A stretch of 24,472 nucleotides of DNA from JBGPBY01 sp041481485 (GCA_041481485.1 JBGPBY010000029.1:1-24472); one strand, 5' to 3'. Shown: positions 7,840 to 16,861, counted from the first letter of the stretch. Notes: generated by a model from the sequence alone, not told the origin. Numbers and translations are program-made.

Positions 7840-8787
7840 CTAATCCCGGAATTGCGGTCGTTCAGCAGCGAGCGTCTTGTCTTTTGGCGCGCTGAGATAT
7901 CCCCGAACCCGGTCTTTGTCGACAACATTGACTACGAGTTCGTAGCGCAGTTTATCGCGTCCCACGAGGAACTGAACCGGTTGATTGACCGCCAGATCCT
8001 TCTTTTCGAGTTTGTTGTCATCGACCTGAATCGTCAAGGCGTACTTGTTCTTCTTCGCATCCGTATCCAATAACGCGAGCTGAATATCGGCCACGCGGTC
8101 CCACTGGCCCTTCTTGCCCTTCTTGATGTCGAACTCGGTGTAATCGCGCTCACCTTTTCGTTTAAGTTCTGAAAGTTCCGAAGAGTTATGGGCAATCTGG
8201 TCGGCCAGAGTGGTTTTGACATCCACGAGGTCGCGCCGGCTGGCGGCGAGATCCTGACGTGTGGTTTCCAGGTTGGCAGCCACCTGCTTGACGTCGCCGG
8301 AAACTGTTCCGATTTTTGAATCGGCCACTTTCTGCGCTTCCGCCACCTTCGTCGCGGCTTCCTCCCTGGCCGCGGCGACATCCGTACTGTTTGCTTTGGA
8401 TTCCAATTCCTTGGCGAGCTGTTCTTTGGCAGCGGTCAGACGATCCTGCTCCTGGCGCAGCTTTTCGGCAACCTGACGGGATTGATTCAATTCTTCGTTG
8501 GTGAGACCAATTCTCTTGGTGACGACCTGGATATCTGAAGATACTGAAGCCGCCGTGCCCTGAAGTTTACTCACATCCTGCTTGACCTGTTGAATCTGCT
8601 GGATTTGCTCTTCAAGAGTGGCGATGCGGGTTTCCAGACTCGATTTGGTGGTGTACTCACCATACGCAACGGCCCCGATGGCAATAACAATGACCGCTAG
8701 CGCAATGGCGACCCCAGTCATTCGTTGTGGAGGAGAAGGAGGAGGCGTTACGTAGCCGCCGCCTTCCTTTGGTTTCAAACTAGACAT
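7840..8787 (-). CDS. membrane-anchored coiled-coil protein, unknown function
   Basis: 315 residues. A Pro-rich cytoplasmic N-terminus (PPPSPPQ) is followed by one transmembrane helix at about 24-43. From about 50 to 215 there is a long coiled coil (TRIATLEEQIQQIQQV, heptads rich in Ala, Glu, Gln, Lys). A compact C-terminal domain of about 95 residues follows (YTEFDIKKGKKGQ, ADIQLALLDTD, YELVVNVVDKDRVRGYLSAPK). It resembles tethered envelope or septum proteins in layout, but I do not recognise the C-terminal domain and assign no function. AGGGACGG just before the ATG is an acceptable ribosome binding site. It faces the DUF2231 gene across the hairpin and is divergent from the zinc-ribbon gene. 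Confidence 0.8.
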   Translation of the reverse strand: MSSLKPKEGGGYVTPPPSPPQRMTGVAIALAVIVIAIGAVAYGEYTTKSSLETRIATLEEQIQQIQQVKQDVSKLQGTAASVSSDIQVVTKRIGLTNEELNQSRQVAEKLRQEQDRLTAAKEQLAKELESKANSTDVAAAREEAATKVAEAQKVADSKIGTVSGDVKQVAANLETTRQDLAASRRDLVDVKTTLADQIAHNSSELSELKRKGERDYTEFDIKKGKKGQWDRVADIQLALLDTDAKKNKYALTIQVDDNKLEKKDLAVNQPVQFLVGRDKLRYELVVNVVDKDRVRGYLSAPKDKTLAAERPQFRD

Positions 8788-8910
8788 TTACCGTCCCTTT
8801 CTTTTGGCGAATCGGATATTAGAGATTATCAATTATCCACGATCTGGCCGGATTAGACGAGAGCGATGTTGAATGGCGAGTGGTAAGATTTCAAGTCGAA
8901 AGGCGGTTGG

Positions 8911-9174
8911 ATGCAGGAACGGGATTTTTACACGGAAAAAAACGAAACCTCACCCCAGACACTTCAGTGTCCCATGTGCAAGACGTCAGCGGAATATCAG
9001 ATCCGCTGGATTCGCCGAACCAAGAAAGCGTCGCTTCCGCCCCGAGCGGACGCCGATGATAATGCCCGATTTAAGGCTGCTCGTGACTACATGATCCGAG
9101 TCGACGATGTCGTCTCCTGTAGCCGATGCCGCAGAAGGATTGAGATCAATTCCAAAAGTGTGGTGTTGATCTAA
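8911..9174 (+). CDS. small double-CxxC zinc-ribbon-like protein
   Basis: 87 residues with two CxxC knuckles, CPMC (Cys20, Cys23) and CSRC (Cys70, Cys73), separated by a basic, charged middle section. Four cysteines spaced like this most likely bind one zinc ion, as in zinc ribbons. The role is unknown; a nucleic-acid or protein-binding adaptor is possible. AAAGGCGG precedes the ATG at a normal distance. The 123-base gap to the divergent coiled-coil gene should hold promoters for both, though I could not pick a clear pair of boxes. Confidence 0.65.
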   Translation: MQERDFYTEKNETSPQTLQCPMCKTSAEYQIRWIRRTKKASLPPRADADDNARFKAARDYMIRVDDVVSCSRCRRRIEINSKSVVLI

Positions 9175-9183
9175 CTACTTGAT

Positions 9184-9440
9184 CTGCCGCCGCTAACGCG
9201 GCTGAAAAGCTCTTCGGAATGCGCTCCACTGGCTGACGCCGGTGGCTAGAAGACGTTCCGCCGCTCCGCGGCTGGGGGACATGGGGAAGTAAGCGCCGCC
9301 GCTCCAGGGTTCCAAGAAATAAGCTGTGACTGCCAAGTTCGTGCGATCCCAGCCGCGTTAGCGGCGGCAGTCTTATAGCCACCGGCGTGAGCCGGTGGTA
9401 AATCAATAGCCAAAAACTTTCAGCGCCGCAGGCGCGGCAG
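9184..9440. repeat. cluster of GC-rich hairpin repeats (family A/B)
   Basis: This gap between the convergent zinc-ribbon and peroxiredoxin genes is packed with short hairpins. Type A (core GCCGC-GTTA-GCGGC) occurs at 9350-9370 and inverted at 9184-9204, with looser copies near 9257-9275 and 9421-9440. Type B (TAGCCACCGG ... CCGGTGG) occurs at 9376-9398 and inverted at 9227-9249. The same A-then-B pair recurs at 16862-16912 and 24000-24047, so this is a dispersed genomic repeat. No gene was seen inside. Confidence 0.85.
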
Positions 9441-9451
9441 ATCTAGAAAAT

Positions 9452-10033
9452 TTACTTCTTTACGAATTCCTTCAATCCAGCGGCCGTGGGCTTCATCGCT
9501 TTGTCGCCCTTCTTCCAATTGGCCGGGCAGACTTCGCCGTGTTCCTCACTGAAATCGATGGCGTCGAGCAATCTCAGCACTTCATCGACATTCCGGCCAA
9601 GGTTCAGATCGTTGATAGTGGCGTGTTTCAGGACTCCGGCCTTATCGATAATGAACAACCCGCGCAGCGCAATGCCCGGACCTTCCATCAGTACGCCGAA
9701 ACTGCGGGCGATATCTTTTGTCAGATCCGACACCAGCGGATAATTGATTCCCTTGATTCCACCCTCTTCACGAGGAGTGTTTGCCCAGGCCTGGTGCGTA
9801 AAATGCGAATCCACAGACACGCCAATGACTTCGGTATTCCGCTTCTTGAATTCAGCCAGGGTGTCGGTGAACGCCGTGATCTCGGTGGGGCATACGAATG
9901 TGAAATCGAGAGGGTAGAAAAACAGGACAACCTTTTTCCCTTTGTACTTGCTGAGCGTGACTTTTTCAAATCCGCCATTTACCAATGCCTCTGCCGTAAA
10001 ATCCGGTGCAGGTTGAGAAACAAACGCAGCCAT
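9452..10033 (-). CDS. typical 2-Cys peroxiredoxin (AhpC/Prx1 type)
   Basis: Thiol peroxidase that reduces H2O2 and organic hydroperoxides in the cytoplasm, recycled by thioredoxin or AhpF-like partners. From the ATG at 10033 it has 193 residues. The peroxidatic Cys48 sits in FVCPTE after FFYPLDFT, and the resolving Cys169 is in EVCPANW, defining a typical 2-Cys enzyme that works as a dimer or decamer. I chose this start because GGAGG lies 7 bases upstream; a longer frame from 10075 adds 14 unconserved residues. It is divergent from rmlD with about 63 bases between starts. No OxyR-like site could be confirmed. Confidence 0.95.
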   Translation of the reverse strand: MAAFVSQPAPDFTAEALVNGGFEKVTLSKYKGKKVVLFFYPLDFTFVCPTEITAFTDTLAEFKKRNTEVIGVSVDSHFTHQAWANTPREEGGIKGINYPLVSDLTKDIARSFGVLMEGPGIALRGLFIIDKAGVLKHATINDLNLGRNVDEVLRLLDAIDFSEEHGEVCPANWKKGDKAMKPTAAGLKEFVKK

Positions 10034-10040
10034 TCGGGAG

Positions 10041-10045
10041 CCTCC
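10041..10045 (-). promoter_or_regulatory. ribosome binding site deciding the peroxiredoxin start
   Basis: GGAGG on the minus strand, 7 bases before the ATG at 10033; the upstream ATG at 10075 lacks such a site. Confidence 0.8.
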
Positions 10046-10096
10046 ATTCATGAAATGTGAATTTTCAGGATACACTAACTTTTCTCAAAGACCATC

Positions 10097-10960
10097 ATGA
10101 GGATCGCGATACTTGGATCGAACGGACAACTGGGACAAGACCTCGTCCTCGCATTGAATGCGCACCAGTTGTTTCCTTTGACGAGGCATGATTTCGACGT
10201 CACGGATTACTCCCTGGTGCGCTCCAGACTGTCGGAACTCAAGCCAGACCTGGTTTTGAACACGACGGCTTACCACCGGGTCGACGATTGTGAGTCGCAG
10301 GCAGAACTCGCTTACAGCGTGAACGCTCTGGCGGTTTTGAATCTGGTCCGCATCGTCAATGACCTCGATGCAACTCTGGTCCACGTCAGCACCGACTACG
10401 TCTTTGACGGAAAATGCCGGTCCCCGTACAGCGAGGAAAGCGTTGCTCTGCCGCTCAGCATTTACGGAAATTCAAAACTTTCCGGCGAACTACTGGTCAG
10501 GACCACGGCTCGGAAACAATTTGTCATTCGAACCTGCGGTTTGTACGGGAGAGCAGGATCTCGCGGCAAGGGCGGAAACTTTGTGGAAACCATGCTGGCG
10601 AAAGCCAGAAACGGCGATGCCATTCGTGTGGTCAGCGATCAAATCGCCACTCCGACACCGACATTGGAGCTGGCCCGGCAAATGGCGCCGTTAATCACGA
10701 CAGATCAATATGGCCTTTATCATGCCACCTCTGAAGGTGGCTGCTCATGGTATGAGTTTGCCGCGGCAATTTTCGAAATTGCCGGAGTTCAGGCGAATCT
10801 GTCGCCAACAACTTCAAGTCAATACAAGACTCCGGCGACGAGGCCGCCGTATTCTGTACTGGAAAATGCCCGGCTGAAAACACTGGGATTGAACCGGATG
10901 AAACACTGGCGCGAGGCGCTAGCCGAATACCTTAACGCGAAAACAAACGCGGCCGGATGA
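10097..10960 (+). CDS. rmlD: dTDP-4-dehydrorhamnose reductase
   Basis: Last step of dTDP-L-rhamnose synthesis: NAD(P)H-dependent reduction of dTDP-4-dehydro-L-rhamnose. The 287 residues are the normal RmlD size. It has the Rossmann motif GSNGQLG (7-13), STDYVFDG (98-105), the catalytic Tyr123/Lys127 pair in YGNSK, and the late RPPYSVLEN block typical of RmlD substrate binding. It is the first gene of the polysaccharide cluster, and its TGA overlaps the next ATG (ATGA at 10957). The usual partners rmlA, rmlB and rmlC are not in the window and must lie elsewhere if the pathway is complete. No clear ribosome binding site is visible. Confidence 0.93.
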   Translation: MRIAILGSNGQLGQDLVLALNAHQLFPLTRHDFDVTDYSLVRSRLSELKPDLVLNTTAYHRVDDCESQAELAYSVNALAVLNLVRIVNDLDATLVHVSTDYVFDGKCRSPYSEESVALPLSIYGNSKLSGELLVRTTARKQFVIRTCGLYGRAGSRGKGGNFVETMLAKARNGDAIRVVSDQIATPTPTLELARQMAPLITTDQYGLYHATSEGGCSWYEFAAAIFEIAGVQANLSPTTSSQYKTPATRPPYSVLENARLKTLGLNRMKHWREALAEYLNAKTNAAG

Positions 10961-12060
10961 GTCGCACGAAACTTCGTGTTCTTCCGTTTGTCATTGCGCT
11001 GCTGCCTGTCGACATTCTTCTCTCGGTCATCGTGATTGTGGCGGACATCGTCTCGTTTCCGCTGCGGATACTTCGGCAAAAGATTTCTCCTGCGAAATCG
11101 GCGGATATTTCATCGGTCACCATCCAGATTCTGAATTGGGACGGTCTTCATCTGCTGAAGGAGTGTCTTCCGAAGCTACAGGAAGCCGTGCGTCATCATT
11201 TCGAGCAAACGGGCAATCAACCAGCCTTGCAGGTCGTGGACAATGGCAGCCGCGACGGAAGCGTAGAATATCTCGAGACTCACTTCCGCGAAGTGCGGGT
11301 CATCGCACTCGACCGCAACTACGGTTATGCGATCGGCAACAACAAGGGTCTTTCCCATATTCGATCGGAAATCGTAGTACTGCTTAACAACGACATGTTG
11401 GTGGATCCGAAATTTCTCCAGCCGCTGCTGACACCATTTGCAGACCCAAATGTTTTTGCCGTCGCCTCGCAGATTTTCTTCGAGGACAAGACACGGCGCC
11501 GTGAGGAGACCGGCAAAACCAGCGGCCGATTTGAGGGAGGTTTTTTCCGCCTCTGGCATGACGAACCCCGAAACGCTTCTCCAGTGCCCAGCCCCGTGTT
11601 TTGGGCCGGCGGAGGGGCCTGCGCCGTCGATCTTCGAAAGCTGAGGAAAATCGGAGGGTTCGATTCGTTGTACCATCCGTTTTATGTCGAAGACACCGAC
11701 ATTTCGTGGCAGGCGTGGAAACGCGGCTGGAAATGTTTGTTCGCCCCGCAGAGTCATGTCGTGCACCGGCATCGCGGAACCAGCCGGCCCAAATTCGGCG
11801 ATCGCTTTGTCGATCGCATGATTCGCCGAAACCAGTTTCTGTTTATCTGGAAAAACGTGACGAATACCGGAATGATTCTTCGTCATTTTGCGGGGCTTCC
11901 CCGGATTCACGGAAGCGCAATGATCCAGTTTGGAGTCCAGTCCGAAATTCTGGCGTTTTTGGGGGCGATGTCCCGGCTTCCAATTGCGGTCTGGAGGAGA
12001 ATGGAGAATCTCCGAAGTTATGCGGTAAGCGATCGACAGGTCTTGAAAATGTTCCCATGA
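10957..12060 (+). CDS. GT2 glycosyltransferase, WbbL-like
   Basis: Transfers a sugar, plausibly rhamnose, from a nucleotide donor to a growing lipid-linked glycan at the inner membrane. The 367 residues begin with a hydrophobic segment (about 9-35) that may anchor it, then a GT-A domain with VDNGSRDGS, the metal-binding LNNDMLVDP, and EDTDISWQAWKRGWK, which is characteristic of the WbbL/rhamnosyltransferase branch of GT2. It overlaps rmlD and the next gene by 4 bases each, so the three are translated as a tight operon. The donor is inferred from family and neighbour, not shown. Confidence 0.85.
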   Translation: MSRTKLRVLPFVIALLPVDILLSVIVIVADIVSFPLRILRQKISPAKSADISSVTIQILNWDGLHLLKECLPKLQEAVRHHFEQTGNQPALQVVDNGSRDGSVEYLETHFREVRVIALDRNYGYAIGNNKGLSHIRSEIVVLLNNDMLVDPKFLQPLLTPFADPNVFAVASQIFFEDKTRRREETGKTSGRFEGGFFRLWHDEPRNASPVPSPVFWAGGGACAVDLRKLRKIGGFDSLYHPFYVEDTDISWQAWKRGWKCLFAPQSHVVHRHRGTSRPKFGDRFVDRMIRRNQFLFIWKNVTNTGMILRHFAGLPRIHGSAMIQFGVQSEILAFLGAMSRLPIAVWRRMENLRSYAVSDRQVLKMFP

Positions 12061-13211
12061 ACATTCTCATGCTCACTCCGTATCCTCCGGTCCTCGATAT
12101 GCACGGCGGCGGAGTTCGCATGTATCACAATATCCGGATTCTTTCCCGCCGGCATCACGTACGCGTCATCACATTCATTCTGAAAGAAGAAGAACGTGAT
12201 CTTCTGATTCCGGTTCGCCACATTTGCGAATCGGTGATTGCCATTCCAAAAAATCCGGATTTCGGCCGGCATTGGCTTTCGGTTCAGCCCTTTCTTTATC
12301 GTGAATTCAGTGCCCCGGAGATGTATCGGGCCGTCGACGACGCCTTTCGCTCAAGGCACGTCGACGTACTTCAGTGCGAATACCTGCATATGGCCCAGTT
12401 TCGAAGACCGGGAACGTTTTCTATTTTGACAGCGCATGAGGCCATGTCGAAAAATTCCCGCGACTCCATCTTTGCCGAATCCAGCCCGATTTTGCGTGCC
12501 GGTTTGTTTTATAACTGGATGCAGATGTTGCGCTACGAAGTTCTGGAAACTCGAAAATTCGATCGCGTGGTGACCATGACTCGGGACGACGCGGCCTACC
12601 TTCGGTCCTATTCCAGAAATTTGAATGTGCGATCAATACCGATCGGTGTCGATCTGGAGCGGTTTTCGCCGTTGCCCGAACAATTCGATCAGCCATTGGA
12701 GGTGTTGTTTGTGGGCAACTACCGGCATGTGCCCAATGTCGAAGCGGCGCTTTTCCTGATTCGGAATGTGGCGCCGCGATTTCCGGCCATTCGATTTTTG
12801 TTTCCCGGTTCGTATGCACCTCCGGATATAAACTCCGGATCAAATGTGTCATTTCCGGGATTCGTTCCGGAGATTCAAAGTGTGTATCGACGGCCAAACA
12901 CAATTGTCATGGCTCCGCTTTTTTCGGGAACCGGGCAGCGGGTAAAGTTGCTGGAAGCTTTTGCGATGGGTTGCCCGGTGATCACAACACCGATAGGCGC
13001 GATGGGCTTTCCGGTTCGCGACGGCAGGGAAGCATTGATTGCCAGCTCACCGGACGAGTTTGTAAACGCGCTCGGCGACCTTTCCGGTTCGCTGGAGCGC
13101 CGCCGGCAGATCGGAGAACACGGCCGCCGCATGGTTTCTGAGAACTTTGACTGGGAACGTATTGCCGAGGATTTGTTGGGGATTGTTGAAGAAGCTGCTG
13201 TATCCAATTAA
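12057..13211 (+). CDS. GT4-type glycosyltransferase
   Basis: 384-residue GT-B enzyme for surface glycan synthesis. The N-terminal acceptor domain begins MNILMLTPYPP with a Gly-rich loop (HGGGVRM). The C-terminal donor domain has GVDLERF, VLFVGNYRHVPN and the nucleotide-sugar signature SGTGQRVKLLEAFAMG with PVITT following. The open frame extends about 450 bases further upstream within the previous gene, but those residues are low-complexity and unlike any GT. The ATG at 12057 overlapping the TGA of the upstream gene is the clear start. Which sugar it transfers is unknown. Confidence 0.88.
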   Translation: MNILMLTPYPPVLDMHGGGVRMYHNIRILSRRHHVRVITFILKEEERDLLIPVRHICESVIAIPKNPDFGRHWLSVQPFLYREFSAPEMYRAVDDAFRSRHVDVLQCEYLHMAQFRRPGTFSILTAHEAMSKNSRDSIFAESSPILRAGLFYNWMQMLRYEVLETRKFDRVVTMTRDDAAYLRSYSRNLNVRSIPIGVDLERFSPLPEQFDQPLEVLFVGNYRHVPNVEAALFLIRNVAPRFPAIRFLFPGSYAPPDINSGSNVSFPGFVPEIQSVYRRPNTIVMAPLFSGTGQRVKLLEAFAMGCPVITTPIGAMGFPVRDGREALIASSPDEFVNALGDLSGSLERRRQIGEHGRRMVSENFDWERIAEDLLGIVEEAAVSN

Positions 13212-13293
13212 GGTTGTCACGCTAATCTGGCGATTTCTGATCCTGCTGATCTGGGTGGGATATCTGGAAGGCACGCGTGACTCCGTCAGTTGA
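13186..13293 (+). CDS. possible 35-residue single-helix membrane peptide overlapping two GT genes
   Basis: In the +1 frame relative to the GT4 gene, a TTG at 13186 (or 13183) opens 35 codons. They start MKKLLYPIKVV, continue into a Leu/Ile/Trp-rich stretch that would span a membrane, and end GTRDSVS. The frame overlaps the last 26 bases of the GT4 gene and the first 17 bases of the next GT gene, filling the 65-base gap between them. Its strongly hydrophobic, positively flanked make-up is what a small membrane protein would look like, but the start codon is weak and chance is a fair alternative. Confidence 0.25.
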   Translation: MKKLLYPIKVVTLIWRFLILLIWVGYLEGTRDSVS

Positions 13294-14146
13294 CATTCTG
13301 GTACTGCTGCACAACAGCCGCACATGGATTCCGGGTTTTCTCAACAGCCTTCGGCGGATTTCCATTCCGGTGACAATCTACTTTCTCGACAACAATTCGA
13401 CCGACGGCGGCGCGGACCTGCTGGCAGAGCTCTTGCCATCCCTGCCGTTCCGGACACATCTTTTCCGGTCCCGGCGGAACAACGGATTTGCCGGAGGCAT
13501 GAATCGGCTGTCTGGCCAAAGCGGCTCGGAGTTCATGTTTGTTCTAAATCCGGACACGGAAATTGACGAGGGATGTCTGGAGAAGCTGGTCAGCCGCATG
13601 CTGGCCGACAGTCAAATTGGAATTTGCGAAGCGCGTCAATACCCGAAGGAACATCCCAAATTCTTCGATTCGTCGACCGGCGAGACCAGCTGGTGTTCCG
13701 GGGCGGCAGCGCTCATTCGGCGAAAGGCGTTTGAAGAGGCCGGAGAGTTCGATGAGCGCCTGTATTTCATGTACTGCGAGGACGTGGATTTGAGTTGGAA
13801 GCTGTGGCTTCGAGGCTGGAAGTGCGTTTATATGCCGGACGCGGCGGTCCGGCATTTTACCCAGGATCTGACCCCGGGAAAGCATCGCACCGCCGAGAAT
13901 TACTATAGTTTTAGAAACTCGTTGTTCCTCTATCATCGATTTGGAACCCGGCGCGATCGCGCTCTTCTCCGAGAATTCCTAAAAAGACGTTTACTTTCAT
14001 CGGCTTATTCATGGAGGAGCAAATTCCTGTTCGTAATTGCTTTGGCCGATCACATCCGCTATATTCCGTACCTGTCCACCAGTAGAGAGAGAAATGATCG
14101 CGGCCACCCTTGGGTGCGTCTTACCGAGAGTTCTCTTTCTCAATAA
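13277..14146 (+). CDS. GT2 glycosyltransferase, WbbL-like
   Basis: 289 residues from a GTG start preceded by GGAAGG at 13266-13271. The GT-A domain shows LDNNSTDGG, RNNGFAGGMN, LNPDTEIDEG and CEDVDLSWKLWLRGWK, the same rhamnosyltransferase-like signature as the gene at 10957, so the two are paralogues within one cluster. It has no obvious N-terminal membrane segment, and the C-terminal tail is basic. Probably adds a further deoxyhexose residue to the lipid-linked glycan; donor and linkage are unknown. Confidence 0.85.
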   Translation: MTPSVDILVLLHNSRTWIPGFLNSLRRISIPVTIYFLDNNSTDGGADLLAELLPSLPFRTHLFRSRRNNGFAGGMNRLSGQSGSEFMFVLNPDTEIDEGCLEKLVSRMLADSQIGICEARQYPKEHPKFFDSSTGETSWCSGAAALIRRKAFEEAGEFDERLYFMYCEDVDLSWKLWLRGWKCVYMPDAAVRHFTQDLTPGKHRTAENYYSFRNSLFLYHRFGTRRDRALLREFLKRRLLSSAYSWRSKFLFVIALADHIRYIPYLSTSRERNDRGHPWVRLTESSLSQ

Positions 14147-14170
14147 ATTTTTTGGATTTAGGGATCTTAC

Positions 14171-15175
14171 GTGCATAAGGTCAGTGTAGTCATTCCAACT
14201 CTAAATCGTGCCGAGCTGGTGGCGGCAACGATCGATCGCATTGAAAAACAAACTGTAAGCCGCGACATCTACCAGGTCCTCGTCGTCGACAACGGTTCCA
14301 CCGACAACACTGCAGAAGTTCTCATTCATAGAACTGCAACATACCCGAATTTGAAAGTCTTCACACAGCGCAAGAAAGGCGCTGCGGCGACTCGTAATAT
14401 TGGAATTCGGGAAGCGGATGGGGAAATCGTTCTATTTATCGATGACGACATTTTTGCCGAGCCCAATTTAATCGAGTCACACCTGGCCTATCATCGGGCT
14501 AATCCGCGTGCTTCGATTATTGGCAATGTCACGGCCCCATGGGATAAAGCGACGGAGCCATTCTTAAGGTATCTTCGGGACAAAGGCATTTTGAACCCAT
14601 ACAGCATCGCTTGCGGCGCCATGGATTTCTCCTATTACCACACGGGAAATGTGTCGACGCCGCGAAAGTTCCTGCGCGACGCCGGATTGTTTAACGAAGA
14701 ATTCCGTGTCTATGGAATGGAAGATATCGAGTTGGGATATCGTCTGGAAAAGGCCGGCTGCCGCATGGTCCCCGGAACCGAAGCCAAAGCGCAGCATCAG
14801 TATTCTCCCACGTACCGTCAGTTTCTCGACCGCTGTGAACAGGCGGGATATTCGCTCGGTACGATGATTGAGCTTCATCCGGAACTCCGTCCGAGGTTTG
14901 TTGAGAACGGAAAACGTACCCGGATTTTGAAGCGGGTACACTCGCTATATCGAATGTTTTCCTTCGCTTCCGATCCGATATTCCAGGCCTTGACCCGCTG
15001 GGAACAACAACGCGGGACGCCACCCGTCTCAACCGTGCTCGAGCAACACTATTATTGGGCGATCCGGTATCATTTTTTCCTGGGGTACCGTCAATTTCTT
15101 CAGAGTTCTAGTCAGAAACAGGCATCGAACGCAGAATTTCGAGTGGGGCGCCAGCGCGTTCCCGATTTGCCGTAA
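14171..15175 (+). CDS. GT2 glycosyltransferase with extended C-terminus
   Basis: 334 residues from a GTG with AGGGA at 14160-14164 (6-base spacing). The N-terminal VSVVIPTLNR, VDNGSTDNTAE, a DXD-type FIDDDIFAEP metal site and GMEDIELGYRLEKAG define a classical GT2 GT-A fold, of a different branch from the two WbbL-like genes. The roughly 100 residues after the catalytic domain are helical and rich in aromatic and basic residues, perhaps for membrane association. It is followed 5 bases later by the flippase gene. Sugar specificity is unknown. Confidence 0.87.
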   Translation: MHKVSVVIPTLNRAELVAATIDRIEKQTVSRDIYQVLVVDNGSTDNTAEVLIHRTATYPNLKVFTQRKKGAAATRNIGIREADGEIVLFIDDDIFAEPNLIESHLAYHRANPRASIIGNVTAPWDKATEPFLRYLRDKGILNPYSIACGAMDFSYYHTGNVSTPRKFLRDAGLFNEEFRVYGMEDIELGYRLEKAGCRMVPGTEAKAQHQYSPTYRQFLDRCEQAGYSLGTMIELHPELRPRFVENGKRTRILKRVHSLYRMFSFASDPIFQALTRWEQQRGTPPVSTVLEQHYYWAIRYHFFLGYRQFLQSSSQKQASNAEFRVGRQRVPDLP

Positions 15176-15180
15176 TCCGA

Positions 15181-16830
15181 ATGACCATTAATGACGCCGG
15201 CCAGAGCGGCGAGTCCGTTACTTTTCTCGGGCAGTTTTCCAAGAAACTGGCCACTAACACATTTTTTAATGTGCTGGGACGGTTCTGGAGTTTCTTTGTC
15301 ACGCTTCTGCTCACGCCCTACATCCTGTCGCACCTTGGCGAACGCAATTACGGAATCTGGGCATCTTTTACCGTGTTTATCGGCTCCGCCAATTTCCTGG
15401 ATCTTGGACTCGGCTCTTCCTTTGTGAAATTCATTTCTGCCTACTATGCCCATGAGGACTACGAGAGGATCAATAAATCGATCTTTTCGGGACTTACCTT
15501 CTATGGGTTGTTCGGGCTCGCTTTGATCGGCGGAGGAATTCTGATCCGACAGCCTGTACTCGCATTTTTTCGCATTGAAGAGGCTGCCGATGCCTATCTG
15601 CTGGCGCTGGCGGCATGCGCCATACAGGCCATCGGAGCGATGATTCTTTCGGTGTTTCGCGGGATTCAGAGGATGGATAAGGCGAATTCCATCGAAATGA
15701 AGATGCTGGCAGTCAGCAGCCTTGGCACCATCATTTTTCTGAAGGCCGGCTACGGTCTTACCGGATTGACCATGAACGCGCTGATTTGTGCCGGAATTTC
15801 GCTGTTTGTCAGTTGGACTGCCGTTCGCCGGGCGGTTCCGAAAATTTCACTCTCGCCGCACTTCGATGGCAGTCTGCTGCGCGAAATGTTTTCCTACGGT
15901 GCGAAAATTCAAGTCAGCCAGTTTGGCGCGCTTGTGGGATTTCAATCACCGAAGTTCATCATCCTGCGCTTCCTCGGACCCGTCGCCGTTTCCTTTTTTG
16001 ATTTGAGCTCGCGTCTGGCTTCTTATATGCGAGCTATTCCTCTGCTGATGATTTCCGCCCTGATTCCGGCAACGTCCGAGCTTGGCGCGCGGAACGATCG
16101 TGCGCGAATCCTGAAAGCGTATTTGCTGGCTTCAAAATATGTGGCGATGCTGACGGTGGCATTGGTGGCGTTCATTGTCCTGGAGGCGGAGCCGATTGTG
16201 CGGCTCTGGATCCCTGGGTACGGCCACCTTGCGATTTTGGTTCAGTTGGTTCAGATTCTGGCCATCGGCTACGGCGTCAATATTCTCGGCGGCGCCGCAA
16301 GCCAGACAGGTGCAGGTATCGGCAGACCGGAATTCGACATGCGGAGCGCCATCATTCTGGCGATTCTGAGCCCCTTATTGTCAATGGCGCTGATTTTCCG
16401 CTTTCAGGTTCCCGGAGTGGCCGCCGGCACAACTCTGGCGTTGGTTATTGGCGTGATTTACCTGTTGTGGGCATTTCATCGCAATTATATGGAAACGTCG
16501 GTCTGGTCTACCGTGCGCGAGATTTATGCACGTCCGCTGATTGCCGGCATTCTGGCCGATCTTGCCGTCATCGGTTTCCACCGCATTCTGCCAGTGGTGG
16601 TGCAATTGGAAGACGCACATCTTGTCTGGATGGGCTACGACCTGCAGCGCCTGCTCATATTCTCCAGAATTCTGCTGGATCTTGCCGCGTTCGCACCCGT
16701 CTATATCGTGGTTCTGGTGACTCTACGTCAGGTGACTGCAATGGACTGGAACAATTTTGTCGGGCTCGTCAGTTTCGGATCGGAGTTTTTGCGTCATCCG
16801 TTTCGGGAGCGCGTGAAGATCTACCGGTAA
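15181..16830 (+). CDS. Wzx-type polysaccharide flippase
   Basis: 549-residue integral membrane protein of the MOP superfamily that would move the undecaprenyl-linked oligosaccharide from the inner to the outer face of the cytoplasmic membrane. After a short polar N-terminus, FNVLGRFWSFFVTLLLTPYILSHLG-type sequence marks the first helix, and about 12-14 hydrophobic helices follow; FLDLGLGSS after helix 2 is typical of the family. The C-terminus is basic. It is the last plus-strand gene of the first polysaccharide block and is followed by a repeat cluster. A Wzx protein normally works with a Wzy polymerase, which is not seen here. Confidence 0.88.
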   Translation: MTINDAGQSGESVTFLGQFSKKLATNTFFNVLGRFWSFFVTLLLTPYILSHLGERNYGIWASFTVFIGSANFLDLGLGSSFVKFISAYYAHEDYERINKSIFSGLTFYGLFGLALIGGGILIRQPVLAFFRIEEAADAYLLALAACAIQAIGAMILSVFRGIQRMDKANSIEMKMLAVSSLGTIIFLKAGYGLTGLTMNALICAGISLFVSWTAVRRAVPKISLSPHFDGSLLREMFSYGAKIQVSQFGALVGFQSPKFIILRFLGPVAVSFFDLSSRLASYMRAIPLLMISALIPATSELGARNDRARILKAYLLASKYVAMLTVALVAFIVLEAEPIVRLWIPGYGHLAILVQLVQILAIGYGVNILGGAASQTGAGIGRPEFDMRSAIILAILSPLLSMALIFRFQVPGVAAGTTLALVIGVIYLLWAFHRNYMETSVWSTVREIYARPLIAGILADLAVIGFHRILPVVVQLEDAHLVWMGYDLQRLLIFSRILLDLAAFAPVYIVVLVTLRQVTAMDWNNFVGLVSFGSEFLRHPFRERVKIYR

Positions 16831-16861
16831 GGAATTTCCGACCGCAGGCCGGTTGCATTCC

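Noticed and set aside
9184..9440. CRISPR array
   Set aside because: Repeats are self-complementary hairpins in both orientations with uneven gaps and no unique spacers of constant length.
11601..12056. Upstream extension of the GT4 frame
   Set aside because: Lies wholly within the preceding GT2 gene in another frame and has no GT-like residues; the ATGA overlap at 12057 is the real start.
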